DNA from: Saccoglossus kowalevskii
Lineage: Eukaryota; Hemichordata; Enteropneusta; Harrimaniidae
Direction: 5' to 3'
DNA: 39,289 nucleotides
Assembly: GCF_000003605.2 (NCBI RefSeq)
Contig: NW_003116455.1
Location: 439,225-478,513, forward strand
Shown: in pieces, positions 9,444-20,000 of the stretch
Numbering within the stretch: the stretch's first letter is position 1
How the letters are laid out: every line of letters starts with the position of its first letter
Translations under genes and position numbers: made by a program
Notes under the pieces: generated by a model
The model's input: only the letters and a program-made list of their open reading frames with translations
Told to the model about the DNA's origin: nothing
The model's database searches: none

Positions 9444-12400
9444 TCAAAATAGTTTAATTAACAATCTATACATAATTACACATCCACGTTTCTTGGTGAA
9501 CCATTCTATCTCGTCATTACTGAATGCAGAATCAATTTGCTCCAAGGCATCAATTGTTTCCGCTCCAACGTTGTATTTGCCTGGATTGATACACACTTGA
9601 AACGCAATTTTTGCATTGTAAGTTATCCCAGTCAGCGTATCTTTGTATCTGAAGTTTAAACAAATACACACTCCGAATTGATTTGTGAATATATACAGCC
9701 ATGCCTGTAGTGTTTGGTGATGAGCTCTATCGCGATATTCTCCAATATATATGTATGTGCCCCAATTGCAGATCATTCCTGTGACCATCTTTCAATATTT
9801 GTTGAGAATCGAAGACAAATCTTTGGCTATTATTGCATGAGTAATACATACATGCGTTTGTGTAAGGCATAGATATAAGTGCGTATAAATAATTGTGAGC
9901 ATAAATATACCAGTAATTGGCCGTAAAATATCTAACAATGTGTTTGAGATATAGTGGCAACTACCTGACCAATATTCTACAAATCCCGTAATAAGCTGGA
10001 AAAACTACACCAGTAACTTTATATCAGAGAAATTGTGTTCAAAAATGAAAACCAGACGGTCGCCTAGATCAGACTGTCAAACAAATTTATGTGCATAAGT
10101 ATCACCCGTTTACTAAACTTAGTCAACTTTGTACAACATCTATCCATTGTTTGATTGCGGGTTGACGGATGGACAAACATACATATAGACAGAGAAATCT
10201 TATTGTATAACCCCTTATTCATGAAAAAAAAGTTCGATGAGGGCTACCATGTACACTAAACGGAAAAGAGACAATTAATAAAAATGGGGAGTTGTAAATG
10301 ATGCCAAAATCTTCAGTTTTGTTATTATTTTACTTACACACTACGAAGAGCATATACGTCACGGCCAGAATAACGTATACTAGGTGAAAGAAATAACTGT
10401 TTCTTGTCAAAACCCTCAGGTGCATTCTCTGGCTTGATATGACCATCTCGTTCTCCCAGTGTGTGTCCATTCATAAGCTCGTCACCTAGAAGGATAAGTA
10501 GCAAATGTTAATAAATATGTACTGGCGTAAATAACCAAAATTATACAATAATATATAATACTTCATCGCAAAACAGTCACTTTAATATCTAAATTGAGGT
10601 TTGAAAAGAAATCTCCCCGTTGGTAAATACGCCACTGCAGATCGCCATCTTTTTAAGTGACCTTTTTAATGCTTTTTTAAGCTTTTTAAAGTTATCATTG
10701 AAATTAGGTTTAGTATTTTCAGGCAGACAAAGTATGTCCCGCCAGACAATGTCTAGTTATTGTGGGTGCTGTTTTATTGACACGGAACAGATGTTTAAAG
10801 ATTGTGATGAAAGAGGTTAATGTAAAGGAGGTTGATTACACTTCCCATTTCCCTTGAAATAACTGTTAATCTGATGTCATCAGATGAAGCTGGATTTAAT
10901 CAGTGAAACTCAGATACACTGTAGTGCAAGTAAACAACTAGCCCGCCATTTTATTGACCCCATCTCGAGACTGCCACTAGATGGCGCTATAATTCATAAC
11001 ACATACAGTATATACCATTATCTGGATATGACATCCCTCCCCTTTTAGAGTGATACTACATATTACTATGGCAACAACCAACTTTATAATAATGAACTCA
11101 AAAACATAATATTATTAACAGCATTGAGGTTAACAATATTGTTCTCAACTAAATTTGCATAGTCTGCACTCAAACGTTTAACAGTAACTATAAACTTCAT
11201 AATTCAACAAAGTTGTCAGTGTCACCAGCTCATACTACCAACTATAGCAGTCAATCACAACTAATACATATTCTCCAGATGGTAAAGGTCTGAGAAAATC
11301 AATTGTCAAATCTACCCATAGCGCTGTCGAACGTCAAGTACTTCTTATCGGTTCTGGTGGTCTCAATTTCTTTGGTATGACTAATCATGTACCTCTCATG
11401 ATTAATTTATCTTTTAATTTAGTGCAAAGTTCACCGCTAATTACACACTTATTTGTGCATTTGTCCTACCTATTAGTCTCAATGCATTTATGTATTTCAC
11501 TTAATTCGTCATCTTCAGCAGACACTATCTCTACTTCGTGTATCATTATTGCGCATGGTGTAGCATTTACTGCAACGAATCTAACGTATTCTTCTGCTTC
11601 TTTCTGAAGTATTTGTCAAACGTGATAGTGAATCAACAATGTTCTTTATTCCTGGTATGTGAACAACTTTAAATTCATACGACTGTAATCTGAGTACCCA
11701 TCGCTCTATACAAGCACACAATTTTGAACGAGGAGCGTAGATTGCCTTCAGTGTTTTATGGTCAGTTACCAACTCAAACTTAATAACATAGATATAGGTG
11801 CTATTTCTCGTATGTCTAGACAAGACCTAATGCCTCTTTTTTTCTCTTTGGGAATAACGCCTTAACACATAGGTTAAACTGCAGGTTGCATAACTTATAT
11901 CCCATGGCCCATCTTTTTGTTTCTGGACAAGAACAGAATCAAGCCCAACTAGACTTTCACCTGTGATGATTATAGTTCTGACATGAATGTCGTAATAACC
12001 TTTCCAGTCAAACAGTCCTTCAAAATATTGAATGTGGTTTCCAAATGAATGGTTCCTTGTTTCACATAAGTCGACACTCAGCAATATACGCGAAATTTGG
12101 TATGACTCTAGCACGGTAGTTAACCAACCCCAAGAAACTGCGAACTTTGCTAATATTTGTTGGTTCTCTTGCGCTAGTTGCAGCTTCCACTTTATCTCCG
12201 CCAATATCAATGCCATTTGCTGACAACTTTATGATATATGAAAGTCATTTCAGGTCTATTGAATTCACATTTATCTAGGTTTAGTGTTAGCCATACGGTT
12301 TCGAGTCGATCAAGCGTTTGACAAAGACATGTGTCATGCTTTTCTTGATCACGACCATGAACTGCAATATTATCTGGCACATTGACTGTACCGGGCACAC

Positions 12401-14027
12401 CAATTAGTATTTTTTGTATTTCGTTTTGGCATATCTCTAGTGCAGCATTGATCCGAATGACAAACGTTTATATCTATATAAGCCGTTGTGAGTTACAAAA
12501 GTAGTTATGAAACGAGAATCTGGAAATTATAACTGGTGGTATCCCCACTTAAGATCTAGCTTGCAAAATACTCGACCCTGACTTATCTCCTGTTGTAAGT
12601 CTTCAACTGCAGGTTTCTCTCCATCAATATCGCTTTATTAGCTTCGCACATATCAATGCATAATCGGATTTCCTCATTAGGCTTGGGTACAACAACGTTC
12701 AACGTACAACACGTTCTATAATATCCTCATCAATCAGATCCTCTATTTTTATTTCAACCTCTGGTTGTGCGACTGTGTTAGATTTTTGGATTGAAAATGA
12801 ACTTTACTTAAGAACCCTTTAATTTCAGTGTGTCCAGTTTATATTCTTGCAGAACATCAACTTTGGACTCAATTGCATTAAAGCCAATCCCTATTTTCAG
12901 CACACCAATCTCCATGGCAGCTGGCCCACTGATGATAAACTCAGCTTGAGTCTTTCCATTGCCTACCCCGGATGGGCTTTGAAATTACGAACTCTATCTA
13001 CCAAGTTTCTGTTTTTCTAACTTCATATTTTCGAACTGTTTCATATGTTGCGTCGTCTCAGTTGATCAGAATTACATTGACCAATAACTGTATACTGTAT
13101 ATGCTGTATACAGTATCTTTTGGTATCTTTCCATTTGCTGGGGATATATTCGTGAATAACAGAGCTGAAGAATATGCTCTGAATAGATTTTAATTTCATA
13201 AGAATCATCAGCGCATGCAACCAAGTTTTATTCATTTCTGAGACTAAATTAATGCTCACAAAGTGTTCGAACGCGTATGGGATGTAAGATGAGTGGATTA
13301 TTAAAAGGTGGCTCATTAAGAATATCACGTATTACGTAACTATAATTGAATATATGCACTTTATATACAGACTTCCAGCACTGAAGGAGTTCACAATAAA
13401 ATAATGGCAATCTATGCAAAGATGCATTGATAGTAGTTCATAGTAGTTGACTTGCATATGACATATTACTTACTGGGTTGAAAAAAGTGGTGAATTTTAA
13501 ACATATAGTAGTGCATGTTGGAAGATGTGTTCCCAAGATATACACCCAACACCCATGCTGTTATTGATATTGAGAGGAGAGCACGTGCTGTTGCGCCAGC
13601 TACCTACCCATAATCCTTCTGAATTATGAAGATTGATTTTGGAATTTGATGCCAACTCATAGACATGTAACTAACGAGTAAGTGAACTGAAATCCTGCTT
13701 GAGAGTTTAAAAAGAAACTTCAGAATGTTGATTTTTGCAGTGAGGTATGACCAGTCCTTTAATATTTTCATCATTTCTAATTTTATGAAGTAGTGGTTCA
13801 ATGGCTATGTGTTGTGCAAAAACAGTGCTGACTAAAAGTAAAAGTGTTGTTGGAATAACAAGGGTACGTGATAGGTTTCCAGAAGCGAATGAAAGTCTTA
13901 TCACTACTAACCTGGCATAAGCAGATCTCCATGCTGAAGAATGGATTCCACAGCTTCTTTGGTTGTTCCATGAAATGCAACATGCCATTTATTGAATACG
14001 TCAAGATCCTTTGCTCTCTTTGGAATG
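9444..14027 (-). CDS. C-terminal HGT / ADP-ribosyltransferase-like region (exons 15-17)
   Basis: Exon 15 (13912-14027) encodes IPKRAKDLDVFNKW then HVAFHGTTKEAVESILQHG. Exon 16 (10338-10485) encodes GDELMNGHTLGERDGHIK and LFLSPSIRYSGRDVYAL. Exon 17 (9444-9648) encodes YKDTLTGITYNAKIAFQVC, then FSNDEIEWFTKKRG and VIMYRLLIKLF, then stop. His in HGT, Tyr or Ser in SPSIRY, and Glu in NDEIEW are spaced like the H-Y-E triad of PARP-type ADP-ribosyltransferases, and the final strand resembles PARP ends. This is my structural inference, not an established assignment. The 3.4-kb intron between exons 15 and 16 contains a dead Gypsy pol fragment. Confidence 0.7.
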
Positions 14028-17000
14028 CTTTCAAAGAAATGAACTAATTAAGATCATGGTAGAACATTGATCAACATGTTGTTATAATTTACGTGACTAA
14101 CATAACTCTACCTTCTGACTGAGGTCTGCCGATGCAAACTGGATTTGTACTCAGTGTTTAAACACTGGTAGACAATATAGCTATGTATACTGAATTTAAT
14201 CCTAACGTTAATCATGGCACCACGGTGCCACGGTAATATATTTATATTAGAAAAAATTCTAATATATACAGTGAGACAATTAGCGTTTTACATTGCATAT
14301 AAACGGTAAGTTTCGTTCAAATAATGCGCACAAGTGTCTCCTAAATTCATAACAATACGCGGATTGGAATTGATAAATGATATAAAATTTGCTGCTGATT
14401 TGATCCAAATCACTAGAAATAAAAAAGGAAACTTACTCCAAGGCAAATCGGCACCATCCAATCGGCAAAGCATATTCTTTTGGTGGATCACCACGTGTAT
14501 AATATAAATCATCACCTCTCTCAGAATGACAATCATCGCAATAACACATGTCATGGTCTTTGTTGAAGTAGCAGTCTGAAATAGAAGCACACAAGTAGCT
14601 CAGGCAAGTGTAATTCTTGCTACATCACGACGTTTTGAGTCACATGTCACAGATTAAGAACCACGTGATTAACGAATGTACTAATGCGACCAATTTGTAC
14701 AACAATAGGCTACCATTCAATCCCAGTGATGCTTTGAATTGTTCACATCGCTTTTGATATTCACAAACTCCACCTGAGATCGATGAAACGCCAAGCACAC
14801 TATCAACTGCAAAACAAACAAACAAACAAACAAACAAACAGACATACTACACGAGAATGAATTCAGTACATATTGCCATTGTTTGTTTTTATGCATGGGA
14901 AATTAACTACATTATGCTTAAAATTATACATAGGATGATACACGGAAAATTATATATAATAAATATGTGTCCTCTGTATTTAACTACTATGATCATTAAA
15001 TTACGGACGCCATGTACACATTGTCCTTATTTATAGTTACCATACATACCTTCAACATGCTCCCATGAACCATTCATATCAAGTCGAACTTTTTCACCCA
15101 CAGAATGCTGACCAGTAGCAGGGAAGAACCCACCACATGGCATTTCACACATCACTGTGCCAACCTAAAAAAGTAATCTCTATGGTATTACTTATACAAG
15201 CACACATTGGGACGGAAATATTATTCAAATGCATATAACTTCTAGTATTTTGTCCATAAAACACTTCAACATTAATAGAGCTAAGTTGTTGAAGTCAAGG
15301 GTTACTGGATAATATACGGCTAATATAAGACAGAGAAATAAACAGTTGGATTCACATTTACTTACAAAACCCAGCCAAGAATTCAGGCAAATATATCTAA
15401 TGACATGTTACAAACTATTAAATGCATTTTAAAAATCAATTCATTATAAACATCTCAGACTGAGTGTAAAATATACTTTATACATACCTCTTTCCCATTT
15501 CTTGTGAAAAATACAGGTACTTTATCCAAATTTCTGGAGTCAATTTGATGAAATTTTATTCCACATCCCATTCTATCACCTTTCCTACATTGTTTACTAA
15601 ACGGTGATCCCGAGCCACTGGCTTTATACAATCTACATAAGTACAAGAGTACTTGTCATAAATTGTCATTAGAGTAAAAGTCATTAGCTGTGCACATTGT
15701 TCTTATTTTCATAAAGCATCTCAAAACAGCTATCAAACAGCCATGCAAACATCCCCTGTCACTTCCTTTGCAAGCCATCTAATCTGTTTATGTTAACGTA
15801 TACCTATTGTAATGTCAATGTGATTTAATAGCTCATTATTGAAATATTTACCTTCCATCATCTGCATGGTATCCAATAGAGTTTTGATCCCAACCTGGTT
15901 GTCTGTGAGATGCATAGTCCACGGGAACTAATCCGATTGTTATTGTACCTAACTCCCCTGTATTCAGTATTTCAATCTGGATATACAACACATAATAATT
16001 TGCATTATTAGTTAGTAACAAAAACATTATATTAGCCATCTAATGACAGAATCATAGAAAGAGCATGAATCTGTGTTCAAAATAATTCGTGGCTTCGATA
16101 ATTCACAATTTGATTTGATAATTTCGTAGGATGAACTTCTACCATGTTGGTCAATCCTGCTGTAGGGTTAACCTTCTGAGAATAATTGACATGTAAGTAT
16201 TATATGCTTGTAAATTTCTAAAATGTACAGGGTTGTATGCCCCTGTCGAACATGAGTTTGGGAAAAAATTTAAATTACCTCAAAATAGTTCTGCTCTGGT
16301 GTAATTTGTTTCCCCGCGATATATGTGCCAACATCACCAGATTTATTTGCAAGATAGCTTAATGTGTGCCCATCAAATGACATTCTTTCAATAGAAGCAT
16401 TAACAACTCCCATTTCTAGAAAGTAATTGAATAAGTATTTTTAAAAACTTTGCAATTTATAATTCCACATGGTCCACCTTTAAATCCAAATTTTCATAGT
16501 TTTTCATGCACACACAATGAATTGTATATATTTATGTATAACATATAACTCCACGAACACGGAAATAAATTAAACATATGCTATGTTAAATCCTTTTCAT
16601 ACAGTTTTGCTATCGGAGTGATGAGTTATACCCAATTACATACATCGGGTTAGACAAAAAGAAATATAGATATTGCTAAATATCTAATAACTACATTCCA
16701 ATTTACCTCATATATTCAAAAATCAATATAATTTTCTACTAGCATTACATATCTTCATACACCACATACTTACTAAATGTGCCTACGCAAGCTACACGCA
16801 TTTGGGACATAGCACCAAGCACAATTAGATGAGTAATATTAGGGTAACTGCAAATAACTGTATTATTTTTATAGCTTCTATTCACAATTACATCATTCGC
16901 TCATATTAAGTCTATGCAATCATTTTATTAATTCTCGCATTAATGCCAGGGAATATGTTTACCTTCGTGATATCCAAATGTAAGATCCATATAAAGTCGA

Positions 17001-20000
17001 ACCTTCTCACCAACAGAGTGCTGGCCAGTAGCAGGGAAGAAGCCACCAATAGGCATTTCACACATCACCGTGCCAACCTAAAGGTAATATCTTTGTTACC
17101 ACTTTCTATATTTGAATGTAGTTAGATAGGAAACTACCAATTATACTTATAAAAACACGCATAAAGCATTAAGTTTAGTTCTTTTATCAATACATTACTT
17201 CGCCATTAATATTTCACGCAATTTATTGTGTGAAAGCTAAACTTGTAAAACTCAATTAAGTCAGGAGCTACTGTATCAATCATTGGATAATATAGGGCAA
17301 TAGCGATTAAAACAGCAAAAAATAAACAGTTGGATTTACATTTCCTTACAAAACCCAGCCATAAATTCAGGCAAATATATCTAATGACATGTTACAAACT
17401 GTTAAATGCATTTTAAAAATCAATACATTATAAACATGTGACTGAGTGTAGAATGTATTTTATACATACCTCTTTCCCATTTCTTGTAAAAAATACAGGT
17501 ACTTTATCCAAATGTCTGGAGTCAATTTGATGATATTTGATTCCACATCCCATTCTATCACCTTTCCTACATTTTTTACTAAACGGTGATCCCGAGCCAC
17601 TGGCTTTATACAATCTACATAAGTACAAGAGTAAATGTCATAAATTGTCATTAGAGTAAAAGTCATTAGCTGTGCACATTGTTCTTATTTTCATAAAGCA
17701 TCTCAAAACAGCTATCAAACAGCCATGCAAACATCTCCTGCCACTTCCTTTGCAAGCCATCTAATCTGTTTATGTTAACGTATACCTCAATGTCAATGTG
17801 ATTTAATAGCTCATTATTGAAATATTTACCTTCCATTATCTGCATGGTAACCAATAGAATTTTGATCCCAACCTGGTTGTCTGTGAGATGCATAGCCCAC
17901 AGGAACTAATCCAATTGTTATTGTGCCTAACTCGCCTGTATTCAGTATTTCAATCTGGATATGGTACAATCATACAGCATATACTGATTTGCATTATCAG
18001 TTAGTAACAAAAACATTATATCAGCCATCTAATGAAGGGATTAGAGAAGAGCATGGATCTGTGTTCAAAATAATTTGTGGCTTCGATAATTCACAATTTG
18101 ATTTGATAATTTCATAGGATGAACATCTAGCATGTTGGTCAATCCTGCTGTAGGATTAACTTTCTGAGAATAATTGACATGTAAGTATTATATGCCTGTA
18201 AATTTCTAAAATGTACAGGGTTGTATGCCTTTGTAGAACATGAGCTGGGGAAATTCTTAAATTACCAGTTTTACCTCAAAATAGTTCTGCTCTGGTGTAA
18301 TTTGTTCTCCCGCGATATATGTGCCAACATCACCAGATTTATTTGCAAGATAGCTTAGTGTGTCTCCATCAAATGACATTCTTTCAATAGAAGCATTAAT
18401 AACTCCCATTCCTAGAAAGTAATTGAATATACATTTTAGAAAGTGGTAGTCAAATTTTGCAGTTTATAATTCCAAATTTTTTAGGAAAGGTGTTTTTCAT
18501 GCATACACGATGAATTGTATACATTCATGTATATACATATATCTCCACGAACACGTAAATAAATTAAACATATGCTATGCTAAATCCTTTCATACAATTT
18601 TGCTATCGGAGTTATACCCAATCACATACATCGGGTTAGACAAAAGAAATCTAGATATTGCTAAATATCCTAAAACTGTATTTCAATTTACCTTATATAT
18701 TCAAAAATCAATATAATCTTCTATTACATATCTTCATACACCACATACTTACTAAATGTGCCTACGCAAGCTACACGCATTTGGGACATAGCACCAAGCA
18801 CATTTAGATGATTAATATTAAGAGAACTGCAAATAACTGTATTATTATATAGCTTCTATTCACAATTATATCATTCACATCATCATCATTTATTAAGTCT
18901 TGCATTAATGCCAGTGAATATGTATACCTCCGTCATTTCCAAATGTAACGTTCATATCAAGTTGTACTCTTTCGCCAACAGAGTGCTGACCAGTAGCAGG
19001 AAAGAACCCACCAATAGGCATTTCACACATCACTGTTCCAACCTAAATCATATATACATATCCGATTATATATTACCACATCTCGAGACTTAATATAACC
19101 AAATTCATCTAACATCAATTTTATAATGTTATTTGTCTACTTAGAAATGGGTATGGTACACTCATCAATGAACAATAATCACATATGATGAATATGAAAG
19201 AACACACAATAAATTATCTATGACATACAATAGACAAACAATAGACAATAGATGATAATTGATTGAATGGAAGCTCTGATATAACATTTTGAAAAGAAAT
19301 GAAAGTTTAGGTTTGATAAAGGGAAACAAACTGTACTCCAACTACAAAAAACAGAATAATTAAAATTATTTGTTACTTCCGTATCGATCACTGGATGTTT
19401 GTTATAATTTTCATTTCAACTAGATTACAAAAATGTGACAATTTGCTGTCCACTAATATTTCTAAATGTATTTCAACAACCAATGTAATATAAATCTCCA
19501 TTATATGTAAATCAACTATATATAGTTGATTCAGACTAGACACATAGTCACTAAAATGTTAAGTAACTAATAATTATTTATGGTAAAATATAACATACCC
19601 GACGATAGATCTGTTAATAAAACTTTAGGAAGACTAATTTAAGTATACCTCTTTCCCATTTCTTGTAAAAAAATACAGGTACTTGATTCTTATATCTTAA
19701 TTCAATTTGATGAAATTTGATACCACATCCCATTCTATCACCTTTGCCACATGCCATGCTAAATGTTTCACCCCAGCCGCTGGCGTTATACAATCTACAC
19801 GAGAACAAAAAATAGAAGGATTATTGTATTTTTTGTCATTGTTTTTATTCGTTTATGTTAAACAAGCAAATCAATCATTTCCTGCCAGTTTGTTTGCCAG
19901 CTATGTAATATATCTATTCCATAGTAGAAAAATTGTCTTGTCGAAGTACCTATTTTCATTAAAATAACCATATATTTACCTTCCATCGTCAGCATGATAT

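Larger units (their letters stand above)
15050..18930. repeat. Recent tandem duplication of a SPRY cassette, about 1.9-2.0 kb unit
   Basis: Copy one (about 15050-16960) and copy two (about 16963-18930) align through exons and introns. Offsets are 1982 bp at the LYKASG exon, 1978 bp at the ADDGR exon, 1996 bp at the NYFE exon and 1979 bp at the extra exon. Intron blocks such as that at 15690-15850 recur almost unchanged at 17670-17830. Exon-intron layout is identical, so the event copied genomic DNA, not processed RNA. Confidence 0.9.

Noticed and set aside
9727-9960. Minus-strand frame upstream of the last SPRY-gene exon
   Set aside because: It lies in the intron before the acceptor at 9649, lacks resemblance to the HGT domain and does not match the phase of exon 16.
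16774-16847. Extra exon as a constitutive part of the SPRY transcript
   Set aside because: Its 74-nt length would shift frame and create a stop when joined to the preceding exon. It can only be alternative.
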